Positions 1 to 7,968 of a DNA stretch of 64,000 nt are shown here, piece by piece. Origin of the DNA: Hydrogenophaga sp. Root209 (GTDB taxonomy: Bacteria > Pseudomonadota > Gammaproteobacteria > Burkholderiales > Burkholderiaceae_C); assembly GCF_001428625.1 (NCBI RefSeq), contig NZ_LMIE01000022.1:125042-189041 (forward strand), given 5' to 3'. Each line of letters begins with the position of its first letter. Within the stretch, counting starts at the first letter, position 1. The notes beneath the pieces are model-generated. The model was given only the letters and a program-made list of their open reading frames with translations, searched no databases and had not been told where the DNA came from. The position numbers were made by a program, and so were the translations under genes.

Positions 1-618
1 GACGCGCGTCTCCAGCGTGAGCGCGGTCACATCGGGAACGGAAGCGCGGTCCACCATGAAGGGGCCGAACGGCGCGGTGCCGGGGAAGTTCTTGCCGGGC
101 GTGAACTGGTGGGTGTGTTTTTGCCAGTCGCGCACGCTCACGTCGTTGAAGCAGGCGTAGCCGGCGATGTGCTCGAAGGCCTTCTCTTTGGCAATGTGCC
201 GACCGCCCTTGCCGATGACAAAGGCGAGTTCACCTTCCCAGTCAAAACGCTCCGAGAACGCGGGGCGCAGCACCACGTCGTCGTGCGCGGCCAGGCTGTC
301 GTTGAAGCGCAGGAAGAGCGACGGGTATTCGCTGTCGGCGCGCTTGGTCTCCGCCACATGGCTCTTGTAGTTGAGGCCGACGCAGATCAGCTTGCCCGGG
401 TTGGGAATCACCGGCAGCAGGCGCACCTGCGAGGCAGTCAGCGAATCGCCCGAAGCCATGGCGGCCTCGGCCAACCCACCCAGGGCGTCGGCCGCGATCA
501 CGGCCTTCAGGTCGGCGAACCGCGCCTGGAAGCTGGCGGGTGCCTGGCGGTAGCGGCCTGAATCGTCCAACAGACCGTAGCTGGCCTGGCCACGGGTCTC
601 AAAGCTTGCGTAACGCAT
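1..618 (-). CDS. Fumarylacetoacetate hydrolase family protein (partial)
   Basis: The first 206 codons are in the window and the C-terminus lies beyond its left edge. The visible part holds the FAH fold signatures: GLNYKSHVAE (residues 81-90, His87), a metal-ligand pair in DWEGELA (Glu128, Glu130) and FNDVSVRD (residues 158-164). The family hydrolyses C-C bonds of acylpyruvates or decarboxylates and hydrates oxo-acids, using Mg2+/Mn2+ in the cytoplasm; typical members have about 280-330 residues. The start at 618 has GGAG nine bases upstream; an in-frame ATG nine codons earlier (645) is possible but has a weaker leader. It diverges from a LysR gene, which is its likely regulator. The exact substrate (for example fumarylpyruvate in the gentisate route) cannot be decided from this fragment. 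Confidence 0.9.
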   Translation of the reverse strand, partial: MRYASFETRGQASYGLLDDSGRYRQAPASFQARFADLKAVIAADALGGLAEAAMASGDSLTASQVRLLPVIPNPGKLICVGLNYKSHVAETKRADSEYPSLFLRFNDSLAAHDDVVLRPAFSERFDWEGELAFVIGKGGRHIAKEKAFEHIAGYACFNDVSVRDWQKHTHQFTPGKNFPGTAPFGPFMVDRASVPDVTALTLETRV

Positions 619-707
619 CGGGTGGTTCTCCGGTGGTGTGTCCATCGCGGCGCGGTGGTGATGGGGGTGGAGTCTAGGTAGCCTCCAGCCATCTGCATAG
701 AATGCAA

Positions 708-738
708 TCTGAGATTTCAGACATGCCTTGATTGGCAT
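708..738. promoter_or_regulatory. Two adjacent dyads between divergent FAH and LysR genes
   Basis: The 141-base gap between the FAH gene and the LysR gene contains two perfect inverted repeats side by side: TCTGA-GATT-TCAGA at 708-721 and ATGCC-TTGATT-GGCAT at 723-738. LysR regulators bind imperfect dyads of this size in the divergent promoter of their own gene and target, so these are candidate recognition and activation sites. That role is inferred from position and symmetry only. No convincing -35/-10 pair was identified. Confidence 0.5.
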
Positions 739-759
739 ATCAACATCTGTGGAGACGGC

Positions 760-1677
760 ATGAACCCGAACGACTTTCGACTCTTCCTGGAGGTGGCCGA
801 ACTGGGCAGCTTCACCAAGGCCGCCGCCCAACGCCAGACCGTGCAATCCCATATCAGCCGCCAGATCAGCGAGCTGGAGTCGGCCTGCGGGGGCGCGTTG
901 TTCCGGCGCACCGGGCGCGGTGTGGTGCTGACGGATCTGGGGCAGCACATCGAGACCCGCGTGCGCGGCTGGGTGCGCGACACCGACCAACTGCTGGCGG
1001 ACATCCGCACCGATGCCGGTGTGCCGATGGGCGAAGTCAAGCTCGGCATCCTGCCCTCGGCCGCACACCCGCTGATGACCCGGCTCTACCTGCGCCTGCA
1101 GGCCGGGTTTCCGAAGATCAAGCTCAACATCCGCGAGGGCCAGGGTGGCGAGCTCGACGCGCTGCTCGACACCGGCAGTGTGGACATGGCCGTGTTGTTC
1201 CGCTACCAGAAGCCGGCGGGCCCCGACGAAAAGCTCCTGGCGACGGTGGGCACCTACCTCGTGTCGCGCCCGGGTGACCCACTCACCCGAAACGAGACAG
1301 TCGACTTCAGCAAACTGGAAGGCTTGCGCCTGGTGCTGCCGCGCAGACCGGCGCACTGGCGCTCGGTGCTCGACGAAACCGCGCGGGGCAAGGGATTCAC
1401 CCTGCAGGCCGACGTGGAAGCCGACTCCTTGCGCGTGCAAAAAGAGCTGGTGGCCCACACCGAGCATCTGTACTCGCTGCTCGGCCCGTTCTCCATTGCC
1501 GACGAACTGCGCTCCGGCCGCCTGCAGGCGGCACGCGTGGTGAATCCCGACTGCCGGCGCCACGTGACCCTGTCGCTGCCCAAACAAGGGCAGCTCACAC
1601 CGGCCAGCAAGATCGTCGCCCGCCTGATCGAGGAAACCGTGGAGAGCTGGGGGAACCAGCTGAGCGAGCCGGCCTGA
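760..1677 (+). CDS. LysR-family transcriptional regulator
   Basis: A 305-residue protein with the standard LysR layout: an N-terminal winged helix-turn-helix (about residues 1-60, with FTKAAAQRQTVQSHISRQIS) followed by a periplasmic-binding-protein-like effector domain (about 90-295). The start has GGAG six bases upstream. It diverges from the fumarylacetoacetate hydrolase gene across a gap carrying two dyads, so it probably controls that gene and itself in response to a catabolic intermediate. The inducer is unknown. It converges on the AraC gene with only 33 bases between the stop codons. Confidence 0.92.
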   Translation: MNPNDFRLFLEVAELGSFTKAAAQRQTVQSHISRQISELESACGGALFRRTGRGVVLTDLGQHIETRVRGWVRDTDQLLADIRTDAGVPMGEVKLGILPSAAHPLMTRLYLRLQAGFPKIKLNIREGQGGELDALLDTGSVDMAVLFRYQKPAGPDEKLLATVGTYLVSRPGDPLTRNETVDFSKLEGLRLVLPRRPAHWRSVLDETARGKGFTLQADVEADSLRVQKELVAHTEHLYSLLGPFSIADELRSGRLQAARVVNPDCRRHVTLSLPKQGQLTPASKIVARLIEETVESWGNQLSEPA

Positions 1678-1690
1678 GCCCGGTGGCTCA
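1675..1690. terminator. Short hairpin between convergent LysR and AraC genes
   Basis: TGAGCC-CGGT-GGCTCA forms a perfect six-base-pair stem that starts with the LysR stop codon and lies before the end of the convergent AraC gene. There is no T-run on either side, so it is at best a weak or factor-assisted bidirectional terminator. Confidence 0.3.
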
Positions 1691-1710
1691 GATCGGGCGA
1701 GAGACCATGG

Positions 1711-2745
1711 CTACCGCCTCCGGTAGGCCCCACAGTGCTTGCCTGTCCACTTCTTGAATGCCCGCTGAAACGTCGGGCTGTCGCTGAACCCGAGCTCACT
1801 CGCCAATTGCACCAGCGATACACGCGATGACGACAGGCGCGAGATGGCGAGATCGCGCCGCAGGTCGTCTTTCAGCCATTGCAGCGACGTGTGCTCGGCT
1901 GAAAGGTGCCGCTGCAACGAAGAGGGCGAGGTGTGCAGGTGTTCGGCCACCGCTTCCAGCGACGGCCATTGCGGGTAGCTGCGCATCAGGTGGTTGCGCA
2001 CTTTTTGCGCCACCGCGCCGAAGTCACGCGGCGGCGAGATGACCTGCGTGTACGCGTCGGTCAGGAACACCCGCAGGGCCGGCTCGTCGCGGCTCACCGG
2101 TGTGTCCAGCTCCGATGCACTGAACCAGAAGCCAAACGCGCCTTGCCCGTAGCGCCTGGTTGCGGGGAACACCAGGTGGTAGCCCTCTTCGGTTTCGGGC
2201 TGGGCGTAGGTGAAATCGAAGTGCCGGATGGGCAGTGGCTTGTTCAGCAGCCATGCGGCCAGGCGCCACAGCACACGCACCATGGTTTCCTGCGCGAACA
2301 CCGGCGTGGGGCTGGCCGGGTTGATGGTCTCCATGTGCATGGCGGCCTCGTCGCCGTTCACCTGCAGTGAGAAAAAGATGTCGTCCTGCAGCAGGTTGAG
2401 CGCCGCGCTCATGCGCTTGAGCGCTCGCCGCAGGTCGTGGGCCGAGAGGCCCTCGCGCGCCGTCAACGCGAAGCTGCCGGGCTTGAACGGGCGCGAGAAC
2501 AGCCCGATGCACTCGTCCTTCATGTCGTTGAGCAAGGCATAAAAAAGCGCCACGTATTGCATGGGCGTCACCCCTTGGTGACCGGGTTTTCTCAGGGCAT
2601 GCGGGTCGATACCGACTTGACGTAGATAGCCATCCATGTTCTCACCCCGACTTTCAGGCCCGGAGAGCATGCCGAACACAAATACCGGGGCAATGAAGGC
2701 CCCCGGGTTTTCCCGAGGTTTTCGCTGTTTGAGGTCTTTTGCCAT
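1711..2745 (-). CDS. AraC-family transcriptional regulator (OruR/ArgR-like)
   Basis: A 344-residue protein with an N-terminal ligand-sensing region of the arabinose-binding-domain type found in OruR-like regulators (roughly residues 20-220, including VTPMQYVALFYALLNDM) and a C-terminal AraC DNA-binding domain with two helix-turn-helix units (around 260-285 and 310-335, the latter containing ASELGFSDSPTFQRAFKKW). It is divergent from the 15-gene catabolic operon starting at 2856, with 110 bases between the start codons, and is the obvious candidate activator of that operon. The signal is presumably the imported acid or its CoA ester (inference). No good ribosome-binding site precedes 2745, so the exact start is uncertain. 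Confidence 0.88.
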   Translation of the reverse strand: MAKDLKQRKPRENPGAFIAPVFVFGMLSGPESRGENMDGYLRQVGIDPHALRKPGHQGVTPMQYVALFYALLNDMKDECIGLFSRPFKPGSFALTAREGLSAHDLRRALKRMSAALNLLQDDIFFSLQVNGDEAAMHMETINPASPTPVFAQETMVRVLWRLAAWLLNKPLPIRHFDFTYAQPETEEGYHLVFPATRRYGQGAFGFWFSASELDTPVSRDEPALRVFLTDAYTQVISPPRDFGAVAQKVRNHLMRSYPQWPSLEAVAEHLHTSPSSLQRHLSAEHTSLQWLKDDLRRDLAISRLSSSRVSLVQLASELGFSDSPTFQRAFKKWTGKHCGAYRRR

Positions 2746-2821
2746 GGGTTCAAGGTTTGCGGCTATCGCTGGAACAGGAGTGCGAGCCTAGCATCCGCCC
2801 CGTCTTCAGCACAAATTTTCA

Positions 2822-2836
2822 GGGCGCGTTTCGCCC
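2822..2836 (+). promoter_or_regulatory. Leader hairpin upstream of the catabolic operon
   Basis: In the 110-base AraC/thiolase divergent gap, GGGCG-CGTTT-CGCCC can fold into a five-pair hairpin 20 bases before the thiolase start. The Shine-Dalgarno sequence (AAAGGA) follows directly. No clear AraC direct repeats or sigma-70 promoter were recognised in the gap. Confidence 0.25.
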
Positions 2837-2855
2837 GCCGCACAAAGGACCGTTC

Positions 2856-4046
2856 ATGAAGCAAGACGTGTATGTCGTCGGGGTCGGCATGGTGCCGTTC
2901 ACCAAGCCTGGGGCGAGCGAGCCCTATCCGCAAATGGCCGCCAAGGCCGTCAACGCCGCGCTGCGCGACGCCGGCCTGAACTACGCCCAGGTGCAGCAGG
3001 CCTACGTGGGCTATGTTTACGGCGACTCCACCGCCGGCCAGCGCGCGCTCTACGAGGTGGGCATGACGGGCATCCCCGTCGTCAACGTCAACAACAACTG
3101 CTCCACCGGCTCGTCCGCGCTGTTCCTCGCGCGGCAGGCGGTGATGAGCGGCGCGGCCGACTGCGTGCTCGCGCTCGGCTTCGAAGAGATGAAGCCCGGC
3201 GCGCTGGGCGCGGTGTTCGCCGACCGGGCCAGCCCGTTCCAGCGCTTCGACGAAGCCACGCAGGAGCTGGTCGGCCATGGCGAGATCCCGCTGGCGCTGC
3301 GCTACTTCGGTGGCGCGGGCCTGGCGCACATGGAGGAGTTCGGCACGCCGATGAACACCTTCGCCAAGATCCGCGCCAAGGCCAGCCGCCATGCGTCGAA
3401 CAACCCGCTGGCGCTGTTCCGCACCGTGGTGACGGAAGAAGAGGTGATGAACACGCCGGTGATGTGGCCCGGCGTGATGACGCGCCTGATGGCCTGCCCG
3501 CCCACCTGCGGCTCGGCCGCGGCCATCGTGTGCTCGGAAGCCTTCGCGAAGAAACATGGCCTGAACACCGCGGTGCGCATCCGCGCCCAGGCCATGACGA
3601 CCGATGGCCCGCAGACCTTCGGCGCCAAGGACATGCGCGAGGTGGTGGGCTACAGCATGGCCAAGGCCTGCGCCGAGCAGGTGTACGCCGAAGCCGGCCT
3701 CGGCCCTCGGGACGTGCAGGTCGTCGAGCTGCACGACTGCTTCGCGCACAACGAACTGCTGAGCTACGAGGCGCTGGGCCTGTGCGAGCGCGGCGGCGCG
3801 CAGAAATTCGTGGAAGACGGCGACAACACCTACGGTGGCCAGGTCGTCACCAACCCCTCGGGCGGCCTGCTCTCCAAAGGCCACCCGCTGGGCGCCACGG
3901 GCCTGGCGCAATGCACCGAGCTGGTCCAGCAACTGCGCGGGCAGGCGGACAAGCGCCAGGTGGAAGGCGCGCGCATCGCGCTGCAGCACAACCTGGGCCT
4001 GGGCGGCGCATGCGTCATCACCATGTACGAAAAGGTGGCCGCATGA
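2856..4046 (+). CDS. SCP-x / lipid-transfer-type thiolase
   Basis: A 396-residue thiolase-superfamily protein of the sterol-carrier-protein-x type. The nucleophile region NNNCSTGSSAL places Cys82, and the C-terminal half has HDCFAHNE and GGLLSKGHPLGATG, so the catalytic Cys and His residues of thiolases are in place. Such enzymes cleave 3-oxoacyl-CoA, often branched or steroid-like, into acyl-CoA plus acetyl- or propionyl-CoA. The ATG at 2856 follows AAAGGA; longer in-frame starts further upstream lack this. It is the first gene of the operon and overlaps the next start by ATGA. Many bacterial SCP-x thiolases sit beside a DUF35 OB-fold partner; none is seen here. Confidence 0.88.
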   Translation: MKQDVYVVGVGMVPFTKPGASEPYPQMAAKAVNAALRDAGLNYAQVQQAYVGYVYGDSTAGQRALYEVGMTGIPVVNVNNNCSTGSSALFLARQAVMSGAADCVLALGFEEMKPGALGAVFADRASPFQRFDEATQELVGHGEIPLALRYFGGAGLAHMEEFGTPMNTFAKIRAKASRHASNNPLALFRTVVTEEEVMNTPVMWPGVMTRLMACPPTCGSAAAIVCSEAFAKKHGLNTAVRIRAQAMTTDGPQTFGAKDMREVVGYSMAKACAEQVYAEAGLGPRDVQVVELHDCFAHNELLSYEALGLCERGGAQKFVEDGDNTYGGQVVTNPSGGLLSKGHPLGATGLAQCTELVQQLRGQADKRQVEGARIALQHNLGLGGACVITMYEKVAA

Positions 4047-4483
4047 TCGACAAGAAGTTCATCGGCTACCAGCTCAAGCCTTCGGTGCTCACGGTGGACC
4101 GCACGCGCCTGCAGTTCTTTGCCAAGGCCATCGGCGAGAAGGACCCGGTCTACCTGGACCCGGCCGCCGCCAAAGCAGCCGGCTACGCCGACGTGCCGGC
4201 ACCGCCCACCTTCCTGTTCGCGGCCGAGCTCGACAGCGGCGCCAACGACCAGTTGCTCACCGACCTGGACATCCCGCTGGCCAAGCTGCTGCACGGCGAG
4301 CAGTCGTTCCGTTACCTCAAGCCGGTGTGCGCGGGCGACACGGTCACCGTGCAATCGACCATCACCGACATCTACGACAAGAAGGGCGGCAAGCTGGAAT
4401 TCGCCGTCAAGGGCTCGAAGGTGACCAACCAGCGCAGCGAGCTGGTGGCCGAGCTGCGCACCGTGCTTGTCGTGCGCCACTGA
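4043..4483 (+). CDS. MaoC-like N-terminal (FAS1-type) dehydratase subunit
   Basis: A 146-residue single hot-dog-fold protein resembling the MaoC N-terminal/FAS1-like dehydratase domain (VYLDPAAAKAAGYADVPAPP near residues 36-55). Proteins of this type usually pair with a catalytic MaoC subunit to make a heterodimeric enoyl-CoA hydratase, as in HadAB or ChsH-type enzymes. The next gene encodes that kind of partner, so a heterodimer is inferred. The start overlaps the thiolase stop (ATGA). Confidence 0.85.
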   Translation: MIDKKFIGYQLKPSVLTVDRTRLQFFAKAIGEKDPVYLDPAAAKAAGYADVPAPPTFLFAAELDSGANDQLLTDLDIPLAKLLHGEQSFRYLKPVCAGDTVTVQSTITDIYDKKGGKLEFAVKGSKVTNQRSELVAELRTVLVVRH

Positions 4484-4496
4484 GAAAGAGACATCC

Positions 4497-4904
4497 ATGA
4501 CCGCTTCGATCAAAGTGGGCGACCGCCTGCCTACCCTGCAACTTCCCCCGGTGGACCGCACCACGCTGGCGCTGTTCGGTGGCGCCTCGGGCGACCACAA
4601 CCCGATCCACATCGACATCGATTTCGCGCGCCGCTCCGGCATGCCCGACGTGTTCGCGCAGGGCATGCTGGGCATGGCCTGGCTGGGCCGCCTGCTCACG
4701 CAGTGGGTGCCGCAGTCGCGCATCCGCCAGTACGACGCGCGCTTCGCCGGCATCACCCACCTGGGCAACGCCATGAGCTGCAGCGGCGAGGTGGTCGAGC
4801 TGATGGCGCTCGACGGCGAGGCCTGCGCCCGCGTGGCCCTGACCTCGGCCAACCAGTACGGCCAGAACAAGATCGTGGGCGAGGCCATCGTCGCGCTGGC
4901 CTGA
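4497..4904 (+). CDS. MaoC-family (R)-specific enoyl-CoA hydratase subunit
   Basis: A 135-residue MaoC hot-dog protein with the hydratase-2 signature GGASGDHNPIHIDIDFA (residues 28-44), which carries the catalytic Asp-His pair. The family adds water to trans-2-enoyl-CoA to give (R)-3-hydroxyacyl-CoA. It probably forms a heterodimer with the preceding FAS1-like subunit, 13 bases upstream. The (R) stereochemistry fits the SDR that follows rather than an (S)-specific crotonase/FadB route. Confidence 0.88.
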   Translation: MTASIKVGDRLPTLQLPPVDRTTLALFGGASGDHNPIHIDIDFARRSGMPDVFAQGMLGMAWLGRLLTQWVPQSRIRQYDARFAGITHLGNAMSCSGEVVELMALDGEACARVALTSANQYGQNKIVGEAIVALA

Positions 4905-4937
4905 CCCCATTGAACACATAAAGAGGACACACAAACA

Positions 4938-5768
4938 ATGAGCAAGAAACTCGACGGCAAGGTCGCCCTGATCACGGGCTCGGGCCGTGGCATCGGCCGC
5001 TCCATCGCCATGAAGCTCGCCGCCGATGGCGCGCGACTGGTGATCAACGACCTCGACGCCGACCCCGCGCAGGAAACCGTGGAGGCCATCAAGGCCATGG
5101 GCGGCGAGGCCGTGGCCTGCGTGGGCAGCGTGACCGCGCCCGATTTCTCCGAGCGCTTCATCGGTGCGGCGGTGGAGAACTTCAAGGGCATCGACATCAT
5201 CGTCAACAACGCCGGCTACACCTGGGACAACGTGATCCAGAAGATGACCGACGAGCAGTGGTACGCCATCATGGACTGCCACCTCACCGCGCCCTTCCGC
5301 ATCCTGCGCGCGGCCCAGCCGGTGATCCGAGCACTGTCCAAGTCCGAGATGGACGGCGGCGTGCGCAAGGTGCGCAAGGTGGTCAACATCTCCTCCATGG
5401 CCGGTGTGTTCGGCAACGTCGGGCAGAGCAACTATTCGGCCGCCAAGGCCGGCATCATGGGCCTCACGCAGGCGCTGGCCAAGGAATGGGGTCGCATGAA
5501 CGTCACGGTGAACTGCGTGGCCTTCGGCCTGATCAAGACGCGCCTGACCGGCAGCGCCGCCGAGGGCGCCACGACGAACATCGACGGCCGCGACATCAAG
5601 GTGGGCGTGAACCCGGGCCTGCTGTCGCTGATGGAGCAGACCATTCCGCTGGGCCGGGGCGGCACACCCGAAGAGGCCGCGGGCTCGGTGTACCTGTTCT
5701 GCATCCCCGAATCGGACTACGTCAGCGGCCAGACGCTGATCTGCTCCGGTGGCCTGACGGGCATGTGA
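4938..5768 (+). CDS. SDR-family 3-hydroxyacyl-CoA dehydrogenase
   Basis: A 276-residue short-chain dehydrogenase. It has the NAD(P)-binding TGSGRGIG (13-20), NNAG (90-93), the catalytic serine in NISSMAG (150-156) and YSAAK (Tyr166, Lys170). It starts with a close match to FabG and to the dehydrogenase domain of peroxisomal multifunctional enzyme 2. In this operon it most likely oxidises the (R)-3-hydroxyacyl-CoA made by the MaoC hydratase to the 3-oxoacyl-CoA used by the thiolase. Asp38 and Asp40 at the end of beta-strand 2 (VINDLDAD) suggest a preference for NAD+ (inference). AAGAGGA precedes the start. Confidence 0.88.
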   Translation: MSKKLDGKVALITGSGRGIGRSIAMKLAADGARLVINDLDADPAQETVEAIKAMGGEAVACVGSVTAPDFSERFIGAAVENFKGIDIIVNNAGYTWDNVIQKMTDEQWYAIMDCHLTAPFRILRAAQPVIRALSKSEMDGGVRKVRKVVNISSMAGVFGNVGQSNYSAAKAGIMGLTQALAKEWGRMNVTVNCVAFGLIKTRLTGSAAEGATTNIDGRDIKVGVNPGLLSLMEQTIPLGRGGTPEEAAGSVYLFCIPESDYVSGQTLICSGGLTGM

Positions 5769-6925
5769 TGAGCATGTTGCCCCGCCTGTTGCAGCATCCC
5801 TGGATGGATGCCGAGATCGAGAGCTTCCGCGAGCAGGTCCGCCGTTGCGTGGCCGACAAGCTCGTGCCGCACCTCGACACCTGGCGCCGCCAGGGCTTCA
5901 TTCCCCGCGAGACCTGGCGCGCCCTGGGCGATCTTGGCTTCCTGTTGCCCGAAATGCCCGAGGCCTATGGTGGCCCGGGCGCCACGCTGGCCTACCAGCT
6001 GGTGGTGCAGGACGAACTCGCCAAGGTGGAGGTGCCGGCCAACACGGCCGTGCATTCCATCGCCGCGCACTACATCCTGGACTACGGCACCGAAGAACAG
6101 AAGCTGCGCTGGCTGCCGAAGCTGGCCAGCGGCGAGATGCTCGCCGGCATCGCGATGACCGAGCCCGGCGCGGGCTCCGACCTCAAGGCGATCCGCACGC
6201 GGGCGCGGCTGGACGGCGATCACTATGTGGTGGACGGCGCCAAGACCTTCATCACCAACGGCTTCACCGCGAACCTGCTGGTGGTCGTGGTGCGCACCGG
6301 CGAGGCTGGCGCCAAGGGCGTCTCGCTGCTCGTGCTGGAAACCGAAAACCTGCCGGGCTTCAGCGTCGGCCGGCGGCTGGAAAAACTGGGGCAGCACGCC
6401 TCGGACACGGCCGAGCTGTCGTTCGACGGTGTGCGCGTGCCCGCGTCGCACCTGGTGGGCGGCGTGGAAGGCCAGGGCTTCGTGCAGCTCATGAGCCAGC
6501 TCACCTACGAACGCCTGCTGCTCGCCGTGCCGGCGGCGGCGGTGATCGAGCGCGCGGTCGAACTCACGGTGGAATACACGAAAAACCGGAAGGCCTTCGG
6601 CCAGGCCCTGTCCGACTTCCAGAACACGCGCTTCAAGCTGGCCGAATGCGCCACGCTGGCTCACGTGGTGCGCAGCTTCGTGAACGACTGCATCCAGCGC
6701 CAGCTCGACGGCACGCTGGACAACGAGGCCGCCTACATGGCCAAGTGGTGGTGCTCGGAGCAGCAGTGCAAGGTGACCGACGAATGCCTGCAGCTGTTCG
6801 GTGGCTACGGCTACATGGCCGAATACCCCATCGCCCGGATGTACGCCGACTCGCGCGTGCAGCGCATCTACGGCGGTGCCAACGAGATCATGAAAGACCT
6901 GATCGCGCGCAAGGTGGTGGCCTGA
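5768..6925 (+). CDS. Acyl-CoA dehydrogenase, LCAD/isovaleryl type
   Basis: A 385-residue flavoprotein with the usual N-terminal helical, central beta and C-terminal helical domains. MTEPGAGSDL and the C-terminal YGGANEIMKDLIAR mark the family. At the position where short- and medium-chain enzymes have the catalytic Glu (YEGT) this protein has YGGA; a Glu is instead found in YERLLLA (Glu248), as in isovaleryl-CoA and mammalian long-chain acyl-CoA dehydrogenases, which accept branched substrates. It should form the 2-enoyl-CoA and pass electrons to ETF. Its start shares one base with the SDR stop (TGATG), indicating translational coupling. Confidence 0.92.
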   Translation: MSMLPRLLQHPWMDAEIESFREQVRRCVADKLVPHLDTWRRQGFIPRETWRALGDLGFLLPEMPEAYGGPGATLAYQLVVQDELAKVEVPANTAVHSIAAHYILDYGTEEQKLRWLPKLASGEMLAGIAMTEPGAGSDLKAIRTRARLDGDHYVVDGAKTFITNGFTANLLVVVVRTGEAGAKGVSLLVLETENLPGFSVGRRLEKLGQHASDTAELSFDGVRVPASHLVGGVEGQGFVQLMSQLTYERLLLAVPAAAVIERAVELTVEYTKNRKAFGQALSDFQNTRFKLAECATLAHVVRSFVNDCIQRQLDGTLDNEAAYMAKWWCSEQQCKVTDECLQLFGGYGYMAEYPIARMYADSRVQRIYGGANEIMKDLIARKVVA

Positions 6926-7968
6926 TGAAGCCCTTGAACCATGTGAACGTGATCGAGTTCGAAGGCATCGGCCCCGGGCCGCTGTGCGGCCGCATCCTGG
7001 CCGACCTGGGGGCGAGCGTCACCGTCATCGCGCGGCCCGGCGCCTCGGCCGTGGTGGACCGCCTATCCGGCGGCGGGCAACCGCCGTTGCGCGAGGGCAA
7101 GCAGGTCGTCGAACTCAACCTCAAGCAGCCCGACGACGTGGCGCGGGCGCTCGCGCTGGTGGCGCAGAGTGATGCGCTCATCGAAGGCAACCGCCCCGGC
7201 GTGATGGAGCGCCTCGGCCTGGGTCCCGCCGCCTGCGCTGCCGTGAACCCGAAGCTCGTCTACGGCCGCATGACGGGCTGGGGCCAGCAAGGCCCATTGG
7301 CCCACGCGGCCGGGCACGACATCAACTACGTCGCGCTCAGCGGCATGCTTTCGCTGTCGGCCGTGCACGGCCAGCTGCCGGTCACACCGCCGACCGTGCT
7401 CGGTGACGCCGGTGGCGCGCTCGGCCTTGCGCTGGGCATCGTGAGCGGCGTGCTGCAGGCCCGGCAAAGCGGCCAGGGCTGCGTGGTCGATGCCGCCATT
7501 GTGGACATGGTCGCCATGCTCGGTGGCCTCGCGCAGTGGATCGCGGCCAGCGGCGGCCTCGGCGGCCCGGCGCCCAGCGTGTTCCACGACTCACCGTTCT
7601 ACGACGTGTACCGCTGCGCGGACGGCGGCTGCGTGACGCTGGGTGCGATCGAGCCGCAGTTCTACGCGCTGCTGTTGAAGAAGCTGGGCTTCACCGATGT
7701 GGACCCGGCTACGCAATTCGACACCGCCGCCTGGCCCGCGTTGAAGGAGCGCGTGCGCGCCCTCTTCCTCACGCAGCCGCGCCAGCATTGGTGCGAACTG
7801 CTCGAAGGCACTGACGCCTGCTTCGCGCCGGTGCTCACGCTCGATGAAGCCGCGAACCACCCCCACAACGCCGCGCGCGGCCTGTACGCACAGACGCCTT
7901 CGGGCGAACGGCGCACCCGCGCCGCGCCCCGCTTCACCACCTTGCAAGGGGCCCACACCCATGACTGA
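6925..7968 (+). CDS. Alpha-methylacyl-CoA racemase-like CaiB/BaiF protein
   Basis: A 347-residue member of the class III CoA-transferase superfamily. Automatic annotation would call it a CoA-transferase, but its motifs are those of alpha-methylacyl-CoA racemase: AGHDINYVALSG (His131), LGDAGGALGLALG (Asp161) and GAIEPQFY (Glu243). These correspond in order and spacing to His126, Asp156 and Glu241 of the mycobacterial racemase. It should interconvert (2R)- and (2S)-2-methylacyl-CoA so that the (2S)-specific acyl-CoA dehydrogenase can act. It starts inside the stop of the acyl-CoA dehydrogenase gene and overlaps livG by eight bases. Confidence 0.82.
   Translation: MKPLNHVNVIEFEGIGPGPLCGRILADLGASVTVIARPGASAVVDRLSGGGQPPLREGKQVVELNLKQPDDVARALALVAQSDALIEGNRPGVMERLGLGPAACAAVNPKLVYGRMTGWGQQGPLAHAAGHDINYVALSGMLSLSAVHGQLPVTPPTVLGDAGGALGLALGIVSGVLQARQSGQGCVVDAAIVDMVAMLGGLAQWIAASGGLGGPAPSVFHDSPFYDVYRCADGGCVTLGAIEPQFYALLLKKLGFTDVDPATQFDTAAWPALKERVRALFLTQPRQHWCELLEGTDACFAPVLTLDEAANHPHNAARGLYAQTPSGERRTRAAPRFTTLQGAHTHD

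Noticed and set aside
6925-7968. Calling the CaiB/BaiF gene a CoA-transferase
   Set aside because: The His, Asp and Glu motifs (AGHDINY, LGDAGG, GAIEPQFY) are those of alpha-methylacyl-CoA racemases.
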